NCBI GenBank assembly: GCA_003024785.1
Contig: PUQB01000210.1
Location: forward strand, 334,998-398,997
Direction: 5' to 3'
Source of the DNA: Selaginella tamariscina
Lineage: Eukaryota; Streptophyta; Lycopodiopsida; Selaginellales; Selaginellaceae
DNA length: 64,000 bases
Part shown: positions 43,525-56,700 of the stretch, piece by piece
Layout: each line of letters begins with the position of its first letter
Position numbering within the stretch: position 1 is the first letter of the stretch
Position numbers and translations under genes: made by a program
Notes under the pieces: generated by a model
The model's input: only the letters and a program-made list of their open reading frames with translations
Database searches by the model: none
What the model was told of the DNA's origin: nothing

Positions 43525-43770
43525 ATGTCGAGAAGCGTTGAAAGCATCACAATCAGCAAATTTACAAGAGAATGTATATATTTTGAGGTTAAGAGTAATA
43601 AATAATTGTATCTTCTAATAAAAGGATTCCTAAAAATTAATTATGTCATTCTTTCTTTAAACATAGAATATTTGAAAGAATATTCTAATAATAAAGATTA
43701 ATTAATTATTATTAAATGCTAGTTAAATAGTTACAATTGCTCATTAAGCTATAAATATTTTCTTTTTTGA
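43525..43770 (+). pseudogene. Relic of the transposase 3' end and subterminal DNA (older copy)
   Basis: CATGTCGAGAAGCGTTGA.AAG followed by AGAGAATGTAT matches the last coding bases of the transposase (TGGATGTCAAGAAGCGTTGATAAAG, left copy 40,030-40,095). It continues with TTAAATGCTAGTTAAATAG, matching the subterminal TAATTAAATAGCTAAAATTG. It is more diverged than the two main copies and ends just left of the right element. Confidence 0.65.
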
Positions 43771-43802
43771 GGGTTGTTGTGTGCCTTCACAACACAAATG
43801 CA

Positions 43803-43824
43803 AGTTGTAACTAAAATGGGCATG
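43803..43824 (+). repeat. Inner terminal inverted repeat, right copy
   Basis: Contains GTTGTAACTAAAATGGGCAT, matching the outer repeat except for one A/G difference, and the MITE ends at 15,959 and 16,254. Confidence 0.85.
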
Positions 43825-44304
43825 GCTATAGTCCCATTTCCTAATAATTAGCAATTTTAGCTATTTAATTAGCATTTTCTAATATTAAAGGAATATTCTT
43901 TAGAATATATGTTTGAAAAGAGAATATTCTTTAGAATATTCTATTTTGTATTCTACCCTTTAATAAATTATAGCATTCATTGAACAAAAATTAATAACAT
44001 TATAAAAGTAGAATGTATTAAATTATATAATATATTGCCTAATATAACAATTAAGGAAGAGCATAAGAGGTACATTATATAAATATTGATGTTGTTATTA
44101 AAATATTAATATTTAAATATAACATTATTAATTAAAAATTTGTAGTAGTAATAATATATATATAAAATCCTATAATAATATAGTCAATCTTCCATATCAT
44201 TTTTTAAATTTATATAGTTAAGTATACAATTTGGTACTATTATTAAAGAGTTTATAATAATTATGAATATTAAATATATGATATTTTATAATTTTGTAAT
44301 TGCT

Positions 44305-47300
44305 TTAAGCTTCAGAAAACATACATTCCCTTGCAGTTTTGTTAATCGTGACTTTATCAACGCTTCTTGACATCCACCCATATCGAATGGATTTAACATT
44401 TATAAAACATGCTGGGTCTTTTTGATTGGGAGACCATGTTTTCTCTAGGCATCCATTATATCTTTCGCTCTCCTTCTCGTGTCGCCTTTTTTGTGGTTTG
44501 AACCATGCAACCTTAACAATACTATTTTTTGTGATTACTTCAGGTGTGTCGATAATTTGACCCATCCAAATAGGCTGATTATATGACGCATCTGGAGTAA
44601 TGAGAACCATCATTAGTTTTTGAAGATCCTTGCAGCAATCAAAGTATGCTTTAGGTTTTTGGTTCCTTTGTCCAACAAATGTGGGGTTTGCACTTCCACA
44701 TCACTACTGGCTTCTATGTCGTCTGTGCTCAGTGATGTCATTTCAATCTCCTCTCGCCACCTTGTTTTAGGCCAAAAAGGGTGTTGCAATTCTGTACTTG
44801 TGACAGTAGGCCCTTCCAACTCTCGAACAACAGTCTCCAATAGTTGACCACATGCTTATATAGTTCTGAGTAACCAGTTGCCTTATCAGAATTCTTTGGC
44901 ATCGATTTTTGAACCCATGCCACATATTTTTTGATGCCATCAATAATAACCTCTTGTTCCTTGAGCTGGGCACTCAATGGAATAGGGTCTGGTTGTCCTT
45001 CTGGGAGAAGTGGCTTTCCATCCTCTCCACTTTTGAAGAGCATTAAGCCCTCTTTCGGTAACCACTCCTGCTCTGATGGCCGTAACTTGTACTGCATAAT
45101 AGGTATACCATCTCGTATGGAGAAAAAGAATTGTAGCGGCACAAGGTGACCAACTAAAGAATCACTCCCTTCTTTTATATACTCCTTGAGAAATTTTTTG
45201 AAGTCTGGCACCTCAGTCACAAGCAAAGCACAACTTTTTTTGGAGATGCAATTTTCAAAAAGATTCATCATATGCGGTAAGGTAAGTGCACTTGTCCTTT
45301 TTGTAGAGTTGGAGACCTTGCTGAAGAACGCATCAATATCTTCATGAGTGTGACCAACCATAAGGAAACTGAGCGTGATTGTTTCAAACACACCTTTGGC
45401 AACAAGCATTGACAAGTATGCTAGCACATATCTAGAAAATAAAAGTAAGTATGAGCTTGAGAAACCCTTAAGTAAAATGATTTACCTATTTTTGTTCTCG
45501 CCTGCACAATTATCCATCTGTAAAAGCAAATGACGAGGAAGCTTATTTGATGTTGAGGACACATGTACACTATTTGAGCTAGATCCCTCCACTGAACCTG
45601 AACTCTCAACAGGGCCATCTGTTTTTTGTGCAGGTTGCTGACAATGCCTCTCATATTCCCAAGTAGCCTCAAGTGCAGACGTGTTCATGAGAGCATTATG
45701 TAAAGGTTGAAGGTGTTGTTTCTTCACTTTGAGATCACTGATAGGACTTGTCTGTGAGTGGGCTTCAAGGTTTCTGAAACACATGGCTAACGACCCAATA
45801 GTGAAATTGGAGTCGCTAGACCAATGTGGAAGTGAAAAGTGTCCATATGACTCACAACCGTGTCCATGTGTTAGCACACCTGTTAAAGAAATCGGAAGTT
45901 TCATGACATTTCCAAGGCACTTTGGTGTTGCAAAGAGCTTTGGAATGCTGGTCTTTGAATGATCCATCTTGTCATGGATCAAGCACAGGTACTCTGATGG
46001 GCGTACACAGAAAGCATGCGGTGTGCATAGTACTGAGACCGACAAGTTTGTTGTGCAATCATGTGGGCCTCCATCTTCCTTTGAATGGTAGTGATCTCCA
46101 CCAAGGTTTTTGCACAAGCCTCTGCAGCCTTCAATGATGTACAAGTGTCACACTTAGAAAAGCTAGAGTGTTTTGCAATCTCCACATCCTTAAAATGAGT
46201 ATTCCATATGTTGTTGAAGGTACCAGTGCAGATTGCTTGGAGCCCCATCAAACTGAGGCACTTGTTCACATGTTCACACAGTTTCAATTGAGTGTAGATT
46301 GAAGGTAAAACCTTGAGATTTTCCCTGACCCCTGCATTTGTGGTTCGGCATTTGTGAGGCATCCTGTCTGCATTTGCTTCCACAAAAGCCTTGAGTATCT
46401 CTATGGCTGCCATGATGTGAGAGCGGGTTTTGACCAAGCCAGTGTTCCCATGAACTGAGGTTCGCGCTCCATCTAGCCACTCATCCCTCCGACGGTAGAA
46501 CGTGGTCTTTGGGATCCCGTATATACTGTACCAAGCTTTGAAGCAGATGGCCACCTTATTAAATACCATGGATGTACTCTGATAACCTGTGTCCGAGGCC
46601 ATTCCATCAATACACCCAGTTAGTGCAGCATATACAAACTCATGCCTTTGCTTTTGGGTGAGCATACGAAAGACATGTCTACATTGGGTAATTTCATTCC
46701 GGTCTGCCATCTGACAACACTTCTTCTTGCAACAGTCAATCGTGGAAATGCTCGTAACACTTTCGGAAGATGTAGGATCCATCTTTACCCTCTTGCTGAA
46801 ACTTGCAGGGGAAGATCTACAACCCATGAATCGCCTTTTTCTTACAATAGGACCAATGCAAGGAACCTCTTCAAATATGAGTTGTTCTTCCGGGTTGTTA
46901 TTATTGAAATCCAACCCAGAATATGTTGAACCATCTTGCCGTCTTAATTCAGATGTTCGCCACCTCACGAGGGATCCAGGATACAATGTGCCATTAGGTG
47001 AAACCTCTGTCACAACTACACCCACGAAGTCGGACCCTAGTTTCTCTTCTGACACTGCTTCCATTGGATTTATAGCTGTGATGATGCCTCTTCCGACTTC
47101 AATCTCACGAAGAAAGAGAATCACCTCATCCATCACAGCAGGCAAGCCATCATCTGGTAAACTCGTGCTACTATTTGTTTGTGACTCTGCATATTTTGTG
47201 TCAGCCTTGACTTCATCCAAATTCCACAATACAGGAGAACCCTCCTCAAATTCCATTCCCAGAACCTCAACATGCTTGTAAATGGTGTTCACCCATACGT

Positions 47301-47421
47301 ACACACAAGATCCTTGGGCAATATTGTGACATGATGCATTATTATCTCGAACTTCCACAGTTCCAGTGCCAACTATCTCGTTGTTCCGAAGAAGACATAC
47401 TTTATCTCCAGTATTAAACAT
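44305..47421 (-). pseudogene. DDE-type transposase-like gene (DUF7869-like), right copy
   Basis: Best preserved copy. A continuous frame from 47,421 to about 46,006 covers the N-terminal module, basic region, HTH-like stretch and CDTC motif. A base appears missing near 46,006 (CTGTGTACGCCC versus CTGTGTCACGCCC on the left). The frame then carries HDKMDHSK and LLQMDNCAGENKNR, an intron at 45,432-45,485, and VGHTHEDIDAFFSKVS. Further single-base losses are near 44,837 (the NYWETVV segment) and 44,680. The C-terminal part contains a second HTH-sized or chromatin-like domain (QPIWMGQIIDTPEV, SIVKVAWFKP). Its breaks are at different places from those of the left copy. About 1,010 codons in all, of which the central DDE-like part is typical of the DUF7869 family. 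Confidence 0.82.
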
Positions 47422-47572
47422 ATTGTCCTGCACATAAATAATTGTATTATTTATGATATCTGTTTATGCAATATTTTAAGAAATCTGAATTACGGTTACT
47501 TAATAATATGCATATGCAATAATACATAATTATGTTTAGAGATAATATCTCATGTTTGATTAATACAACTGA

Positions 47573-48305
47573 TGGGCGGGATTAATCCCGCCCACGAATC
47601 CCTCCGACGAGGAACGGTCGGCGGGATTAATCCCGCCGCCGACTCAACCCCTTCGGAGAGAGTCGGCGGGATTAATCCCGCCTTGGACTCCCTCCGACAA
47701 GGAAGAGCCGGCGGGATTAATCCCGCCGCCTCTTCCCTCGGGGGAGTCCGGCGGGATTAATCCCGCCGACTCTCTCCGACGAGGAAGGGAGTCGGCGGGA
47801 TTAATCCCGCCGACTCATCCTCGCCGGAGAGAGTCGGCGGGATTAATCCCGCCGGACTCCCTCCGCGGAGGAAGAGGCGGCGGGATTAATCCCGCCGGCT
47901 CTTCCTTGTCGGAGGGAGTCCAAGGCGGGATTAATCCCGCCCACAATTCTTACGACGGGGAATGGGTGGCGGGATTAAACCCGCACATAACTCTCTCCAA
48001 AACTATGATTTCAAAGAGATCTCGGGATAAATCCTGTCCCCAAATCTTTAAAACAGGGAAGTGGTGGCGAGATTAATCCCGCCACCCCTTCCCTGCCTCC
48101 TAAAATGGTTGGCGGGATTAATCCCGCCGACAACTCTTTCTAATAAATTCTGGTAACTCTTCATCAGTTGAGAAGGTTATCGACGGGATTAATCCCGCCA
48201 CTCTTTTTCAGTGGCGGAGAAGCATTGCCCGGGAGATGGTGGCGGGATTAATCCCGCCACTTTTCAAAGAGGCGAAAAAGAAATGGCCGGATTAATCCCG
48301 CCGCC
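47573..48305. repeat. Palindrome array B, right copy
   Basis: About 16 units of GGCGGGATTAATCCCGCC and variants, upstream of the transposase. The order of distinctive spacers (TTGTCGGAGGGAGTCCAAGG, CTCATCCTCGCCGGAGAG) matches left array B in reverse, with gains and losses of units. Confidence 0.9.
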
Positions 48306-49680
48306 CCGGTTAACCTAGAATATTAAGTTAAAAGGATATTTAAACGTGATAAATCCCTAACGGAATATATTATAATCCTAATGCATTTCTAAACCCCTAA
48401 ATTGTAATTTTAAGAGAGAATGTAAGAGAGTGAATCTTAATAAGTATTTTTAAATTTGTTTATAATACTTACTTGTAAACAGCACTGAAGGCGCCGTGCT
48501 TTCCTATAAAGAATAGCACCCAATTTAATCTCGCTCCTGAGATGATCACTATGAAGAAAAAAGAAGATCTAAAGAGTGAAAAATACAGAAATGAAGAAAC
48601 CCTTGCCGGAGAAAGAACCAGATCTGAATTTGAGTGGGAAATTAAATGCATTTTCAAATTTACATGTCAGACCGACAATACATATGTCAGAAATTCAAAT
48701 TTTTTAAAAAGAACAGAAAATAAAATTTAAGATGAGTTGACACAAATATCCGACACTCTGACATATATACTCTCCAGTTCCAATGAGTATTTTAAAATTG
48801 CATTTAATGTTATTCAAGTGATTCAAGCTGTTTAATATTACGAAATTTTAGACTATATTCTACATTCTTAGTATTCAAGTATATTTATATTATATATATA
48901 TATATATAAATATATACTTATACAATAAATAAATTGATATATTATTATGTATCATTTAAAATATATTCATAGTCTGTTTATTATTATTATTTTCTTAATT
49001 ACTCGAGTATTTAGTTTTCATTTCCTAGTATCAATGGGATATTCTTTAATATTTTATTAATATTTGAAGAATATTCTAATATTAAACCTGATTATCATAA
49101 TTAAATTAGTCTTGTTCTTAATTATTGCAGTAATTATTCTACATTTGTATATATTAATGGGATTTTCTCAATTAATTTGTTATTATTTCAAGAATATTCA
49201 TGTGTTAAACCTTATTATCAATATTAAATTAATACACACTATGAACATATTTTAAATTATACATAATAATACATCATTTTATCTAATATATAGTCATATA
49301 TAGTTTTAATAATATATATATTAATATCATTTCCTTAATTACTTGAGTAATTAATCTTCTTTATATTAATGGGATATTCTTTATTATTTTCTTATTATTC
49401 CAAGAATATTCCAATATTAAACATGATTATGATAATTAATTTAGTTAATTATTTGAGTACTTAATTTACATTTGTATATATTAATGGGATTTTCTCAATT
49501 AATTTCTTATTATTTCAAGAATATTTCAATGTTAAACCTTTTTATCAATATTAAATTAATATATATTATTAAAACTATATATGGCTATATATTAGATAAA
49601 ATCATATATTATTATGTATAATTTAAAATATGTTCCTAGTGTGTTTATTAATTTTATTTTCTTAATTATTCGATGTTTGT
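48306..49680. other. AT-rich block, right copy
   Basis: Mirror of 34,650-36,020, with the same internal duplications of GAATATTC..AATAATAA units. No gene recognised. Confidence 0.55.
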
Positions 49681-51072
49681 TTTGCACACATATATAAACA
49701 CAATCATAAATTTACACACGCATTACAAGAACTTACAAAAACACATATGCACACACATGCACAACCCTAAACCAAACTGAAGAAATAGGTTGCTTCTTTA
49801 TTGAAAACATCATGTTCAACGCATGTATGATATATGTACTCAATCTGTGTGACTGTATGTAACACATTGAATTTACATGTGTAATATTTATATTAAGCTT
49901 GTTGGGAGCAAACCCTAAACCCTAAACCCTAAACCCTAATATGTAACACAATGAATTTACTCATGTAATATGTATGTATGTCTGTGTGTATACACGTGTG
50001 CATGTATATATGTGTACTCTATGTATATATGTGTACTCTGTATGTATATATGTGTACTTTCTGTCTTCTCTCATACATACACACCATGCATGATCCATGT
50101 TAATATGTACTGTCTCTCTTCTCTCAAACATACACACCATGCATGATCTATAATATGTACTCGGTCTCTCTAATATTATGTACTAATATGTATGTATGTC
50201 TGTGTGTATAATACACACCATGCATGATCCATAATATGTACTGTCTCTCTTCTCTCATATACTATGTATGTATATCTGTGTATAATATGTGTAAGTATAT
50301 ATGTGTACTAATATATGCAATGTGTACAAAAATAATTTTTCAACACTCTCTCTTCTCTCATACATACACACCATGCATGATCCATCCTAAATCCAAAACC
50401 CTAAACCCTAAACCCTAAACCCATGTAATATGTGTGTATGTCTGTGTGTATACACGTGTGTATGTATATATTATGTGTATTAATATATGCAATGTGTATG
50501 TATGTATTGATACACATGAAACTTTAACACTCTCATGGACACACACATGTTAAATCCCTGCATGATTTATATTTTTGAGGTGTATGTGATACACCCACGC
50601 ACACGCACGCGCTAATAATATAATGAAAGAATATTCGTTTAGGGCGAATCTATATTTTATTCTTTTTAGGGTTTAAGTATATTCTCAGAAGGAATATTCT
50701 ATTAGGGTTGATATATATATTTAATTCCTTTAGGGTTTAGGTATATTCTTAGGGTTTCAAGAGGCGGCGGCTGTGAAATCGGCGGCGGCGGCTGTGCACA
50801 CAGGTGAGATCTGTGTGTGTGTGTGTGTGTATGTATGTATATATGTATAGGAGTGTGCGTATAATTTTATTTATTAGTTTTATCTCTCGCACACACACGC
50901 ACACTCCTGTGTATGTATATGTGTGTGTGGGTGTGTGTTTGTTTATCTGTATGATTTTCACACACGCATACACACGATATACATATACACATATATATAT
51001 ATACCTATATACATATATACATACATATATTATGTGTACCAGTATCTGTAAATTTTTTTTTATTGATCTTGC

Positions 51073-51137
<65 letters not shown>

Positions 51138-51199
51138 TATGTGTACCAGTATCTGTAAATTTTTTTTTTTGATCTATCTCTCCCACACACGCGCACTGC

Positions 51200-51247
<48 letters not shown>

Positions 51248-51905
51248 CAACATAGTTTATATATATGCTTATATATTCATATGGGTTATATATCTATATA
51301 CACACATATATATATGTGTGTGTTTTTCTGTATAATTTTATTTATTTATTAGTTTTATCTCTCGCACACACACGCACACTCCTGTGTATGTATATGTGTG
51401 TGTGTGTGTGTTTGTTTATCTGTATGATTTTATTTGTTTCGCTCACACACGCATACACACAATATACATATACACATATATATATACCTATATACATATA
51501 TACATACATACAACACTAGTTTATATATATGCTTATATATTCACAGACTCTCTCTCTTTCTCTATAGATTATATATCTATATACACACATATATATGTGT
51601 GTGTTTATCTGTATAATTTTATTTATTTATTAGTTTTATCTTTCGCACACACACGCACACTCCTGTGTATATATATATGTGTGTGTGTGTGTTTGTTTAT
51701 CTGTATGATTTTATTTGTTTCGCTCACACGCATACACACGATATACATATACACACATATATATACCTATGTACACACATATATTAGGTGTACCAGTACT
51801 GTATAATTTATTTATTTATCTATCTCTTGCACACACACGTACACTCCTATACATACATACATACATATATATACACACACACATATATATGTGTGTGTTT
51901 TTATC
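49681..51905. repeat. Microsatellite and telomere-like block, right copy
   Basis: CCCTAAA runs at 49,914-49,939 and 50,397-50,424, ACACACCATGCATGATC repeats at 50,080-50,380, a GC-rich GGCGGCGGCTGTG segment at 50,760-50,800, then several tandem blocks of (CA)n/(TA)n with TCTGTATGATTTTATTTGTTTC and TCTCGCACACACACGCACACTCCTG. More block copies than the left arm, where this part is interrupted by the N gap. Confidence 0.85.
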
Positions 51906-51917
51906 TCGCTAAGCCCC

Positions 51918-53465
51918 TCGAGCGGCGGGATTAATCCCGCCGCTATATAGTTGGGGCCATGGCGGCGGGATTAATCCGCCGCCGAGGCCCTTCAGGCATG
52001 GGTGGCGGCGGGATTAATCCCGCCGCCGAGGCCCTTCACGCAGGCTATGGGCGGCGGGATTAATCCCGCCGCTCTACGACAAACCGAAGAGCGGCGGGAT
52101 TAATCCCGCCGCCATGGCCTGCGTGAGGGGCCTCGGCGGCGGGATTAATCCCGCCGCTCATCCATGCCCTGCGCGGAATGCGGCGGGATTTATCTCGCCG
52201 GCAATGGCCTGTGTGAAGGTTCTAATGGGCGGGATTAATCCCGCCGGATTCCGCGCAGGGCATTTACAGGGAATGGGCGGCGGGATTAATCCCGCCGCCG
52301 AGGCCCCTCACGCAGGCCATGGGCGGCGGGATTAATCCCGCCGCTCTTCGGTTTGTCGTAGAGCGGCGGGATTAATCCCGCCCCCAGGGAATTCACGCAG
52401 GACAGAACGCCGGGATTAATCCGGCCCCACGCTCATGCCCTTCGCGGAGGGCGGCGGATTAATCCCCGCCGTTCATGTCCTGCGTGAATTCCTGGGCGGC
52501 GGGATTAATCCCGCCCCCACCATCCCTGTTCAAAAATGCCGCAGCCAATATATATGTGTGAGCGCATGATTTACGAGAGGCGGCGGATTAGCCTCCGAAC
52601 CTTCATTACCCGGTGGCGAGATTAATCTCCGAACCTTCATTACCCATTGGTATGTTGAATCAATCCCGCCTAACTCTGTCTGAGACGGAGAAGGTTTACA
52701 AAAATACCAATGGAGGGAACCGAGAAGGGTGGTGGGATTAATTTCACCATCCCTTACATGGTGGGCGGGATTAATCCCGCCGGTACGCATGCCCTGCGCG
52801 AAATCGGGCGGGATTTATCCCGCCGCCATTGGCTGCCTGAAGGGCCTAGGCGGCGGGATTTAATCCCGCAAGATTTCGCACATGGCCTGGGAGGCGGGAT
52901 TCATCCCGCCGAACGCCAATGCCCTGTGCGAAATCGGGCATTTATCCCGCCGCCATTGGCCTGCCTGAAGTGCCTAGGCGTCGGAATTAATCCCGCCCGA
53001 TTCCGCGCAGGAATTGGCGTCCGGAGGGATTAATCCGCCGCATAGGGATCGAGTGAAGGCCCTGGCGGCGGGATTAATCCCGCCGAGTCTTCAATGCCTG
53101 TTGGAGAAATGAATCTCGCCACCCTTTCCTTTTTCCTCCATTGGTGAGTTGGACCAATCCCAAACATTTCTGTCTAAGACGTAGAAGGTTTACAACATAC
53201 CAATGGAGGGGACTGGGAAGGGTGACGAGATTCATTTAACCATCCCTTACATGGTGGGCGAGATTAATCCGCCTCCTTTCTGGAGTCACTGAAGGGGTGT
53301 GAGAAATAAATCCTGCCCAGTTCTCTCTGAGACCGAGAAGGGTGGCAAGATTAATTCCGCACTCCCGTTCAAGGCCTCCAGAAAGGTGGCGAGATTAATC
53401 CCGCCCACTCTTTCAGGAGGCATTGAAGGGGTGGCGAGATTAATCCCGCCGCACCTTCCATGTGA
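51918..53465. repeat. Palindrome array A, right copy
   Basis: Around 35 copies or variants of GGCGGGATTAATCCCGCC in about 1.55 kb. It ends with units of lower similarity (GGCGAGATTAATC) about 330 bases before the ParB-like gene. Spacers such as GAGGCCCTTCA(C/G)GCA and CATGCCCTGCGCG recur. It is longer than the left array by about 600 bases, so unit number has changed since the copies separated. Confidence 0.9.
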
Positions 53466-53561
53466 ATATATATGTGTATTAGTATATATAAGTTGCATAT
53501 CTCATTTTATTTACTTTTATCATCTTATCATATTTCGAGTAAAAGCTAGGAATCTATGTAA

Positions 53562-53650
53562 AACTGTCCAGAGCTCACATTTGTGGTGGTTCTAAAACGA
53601 AATGTTATCTTTCTTTTGCACTAACACAAATGTGAGCTTCGGACAGTTAA
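53562..53650. promoter_or_regulatory. Conserved inverted repeat upstream of the ParB-like gene, right copy
   Basis: Arms AACTGTCC.GAGCTCACATTTGTG and CACAAATGTGAGCTTCGGACAGTT around a loop of about 40 bases, conserved with the left copy and 140 bases 5' of the gene start. A TTTTATATAA box at about 53,715 lies between it and the ATG. Confidence 0.55.
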
Positions 53651-53788
53651 TTACGTCTACTTCTCTCTGTGTATTATTTTTGTATATTCGGATTTATACA
53701 AGTGTGTGTGCGTTTTTATATAATTTATTTATAGTGTATTATTTTGCAGAAGGACGATTTGATCAAACAAGGAGATCGAGTCATTAGT

Positions 53789-56700
53789 ATGGAGTCGTCG
53801 TCAAATTCTGGGTAAGAATTAAAATAAAATCTGTTATACTCGGATACTTGAACTAATCATTTTTGTATTCAGATGTGGAATTGAGGTGACATTAAAGACA
53901 AGAGCAGGAGAAGAGATGGGCAGGGGGATTTTGGAATCAACTTGGCCATATTTTAAGATAAATGGGAAGCGCATTGGAGCAACCATGGTTGCTGTCAAAT
54001 TAACCTCTGTCACATCTCATGGACAAGCAAAACAATGGAAAGTTGATTCGCTAGTCAAGCACCCGAAAGCAGGCTGCGAACCCAGATTGGACGATGCTCG
54101 ACAGATATGCCTTGTTCCATCCAATGTCACGTTCTCGGATCCAGAGGTCGTCAGTTACAACATTAATCTCGGGTGGTTTTGTCGACTTGTGGATAATGAT
54201 GTTCACGTGTTCACTAATGATGTTGACCTTGGAGTTCTTCTTCAACTCAACGAAAGCCCATCTATGGAGGGGATCCATCTGGATGTCTACTTCGAAGATC
54301 TTCAGACTCATCGAGTAGGTGTATTGTCAGGAGATATTGTTTCACAATACAGAAAATCAGCAAGTGGAGCAATCTTCCCTCTTGACATTGAAGAAGAACA
54401 CAGCGACATCATAAGGGAGATTGAGAAGGTGGCTCGGTCTCAGGTTCTCTACAGATCACGTTCAATTTGCTTAGGAAGCTTCGGGAGCTGGAGGAGTGTG
54501 CCGAGAACACTAGAACAGCTGCAGTCGGGGATCACACATGTTGATTCGGATCGCAAAAGAAAATCATCAATCGTTTTGTCAGCTGCACCTGTGGCATCTC
54601 ATGCTGCAATAAGTCACAAGGAAATGATGTTGGATGATAAGATTTATCCTTGTAGGGTTAAATATTGCAGCGTCAACCCAAACTTCAATTACAGGCCACT
54701 CAACCAGGAACGTGTAGCTGAGCTCATGGAGAAGATGAAGGACGACAATTCTTATACCGTTCCACATAATGCTGTTTTGTGTCCATACTATGAAAGAAGG
54801 AAGGGTGCTGACAAAGTCTGGATCACAACACCAGAACAACTCATGAAGATTCAGACGGAGAATAAAAGATCTATCAAGTACTACATCATTAGTGGCCAGC
54901 ACACAATAACGGCAGCCCAACGACTTCTCGATGAACACAACAAAGGAACGATGGCAACAAAACTTTCCGAGCATACCCGTGAGAAGCTGACAAAAAGATC
55001 GGCGTTTTTAGCTAAGCCGAATCTCACAATCGAGCAGTACCATAAGTTATCGGCGGAATGGGACGCTGCCGACACCAACCACTACAACAGCAAAATATGG
55101 GAGAAGTTTAAACACACGCGAGCCGTGTGGGAATCTCTTCAGCGACCACAAAGAGCTACCGCAGGGAATACACAATCTGCGGAATACCGGGTAAGCAAAT
55201 TGTTTGGGCGGGATTTATCTCGCCGGTATATTAATCTGTCTTTTTCCTCAGAGAGTTGAAGAAATTGCAGCAGTTGATTTTGCCCAGGTGGGCGGGAAGG
55301 AAACATCATTTCTGATGATGTTGATTTCTTGCCCCGAAGATAGGATCTTTGCCAAATGGTTGGGGATTATGGAATCCTTTTCAAAAGGAACACTGAAGAA
55401 GAAGCAGACAAGTGAAGGGGAGCCCTCAGAAAAGTCTGCAAAGAAACCCAGTAAGACGCCGAAGGCTAAGTCTGTTCAATCTACAAAGGATGTAGACAAC
55501 GATTTCAAGCTCACATGGTTGAAGCCTTTAAATGGAACAACGATGGAGGAGATGGAAGTCTTGGCTGATTTGGTGATCGATGGCAAACTACAAATTAATA
55601 ACAGCAGCCCAACCTCTCCTTTTCATCTCAAGGCAATGGAGTTGAAGACGGTCAGGCATTTCAAGGAGTGGTTGGGAATACACTGCCACAAACTGGGTTG
55701 GACCTCGACTTCAACATATGAAGAGGTTAGCAAATATTTGCATGTGACGAACGATGATATGCTTGTCGAATGGGTGAACCAATCGGAAGATCTAGGCAAG
55801 AATCTATTGCACGCCAACGCCAAAAAGGAGAACATTGGGATGACGCCTTCTCTTATGGCAGTCCTTCAGCAGCGGAGAACCGAATTGAACCTTATAAAGG
55901 AGGATGCTACGAATCACGACAAGCCCTACAGATGTTTGTTGTTAGATTCGGAGACTTTATGGGGTAACATCACTGCTTGTAGGAAACCGTTTCAATTGTT
56001 CGTGATGGATCGGCGGGGTGTCAAAAAATCTTTCGACAGATAGGGCACTAGAGGATCTGGTGGAGAAACTTAGCCGTGCAAGCATATACATAGAAGGTAT
56101 TTATTATTGAATTCATGCTTGCGCTCTTCACTGATCCTACTTTTTCAGGTATTTATTTCTTGATTCTTGCTCATGTCACCGATACTTTTGCCTTCGCCTT
56201 GCCAAGAAGAATAGACATCGTTGGACAGGATTTTATATGAACGATGCTAATCCCAAGTGCATTGATACTGTTGTTCACTTGGTTGTTAGGAATGCGCCAA
56301 ACAATTTCAAGCTTCCAAATGACTGGCCAGGCATCTGTTTGCACTCCAACGGCCCTGAACCTCCATCCGATACACCGATAGGTATGAGTGACATATTCGG
56401 CAATGTACGTTATCCAAACATTACAAGTCAAGCGGCACGGAGCATCGTCAACTTGATCAGGGGTCCTCACAGTGATGCGTGGGTTTTTGACTACTGCACT
56501 AGGGGGTCCGTCTTGAAGGAGTGTTACCTTCGGCATACATGTGTGTGTTTGCCGTTGAGAAGGATAAGACCATGGTTGAGGACCTGAACAAGTGGATAGA
56601 TTGGGTCTCAACTGAGTACCCAACGATCCATAAAGGCGTATTTGAGAAAGTTCCCTCCAGATAAGTGCGATAGCTCTGAAGGTGAATCTGGTTCAATCTC

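Noticed and set aside
50749-51912. Cys/His/Tyr-rich frames in the microsatellite blocks
   Set aside because: They are translations of (TG)n, (CA)n and (TA)n repeats, with no conserved family motif.
51918-53465. CRISPR-like array
   Set aside because: Regular short repeats with spacers superficially fit, but the repeat is a perfect palindrome, spacers are themselves repeated and of uneven length, the context is a plant transposon, and no cas-type gene is present.
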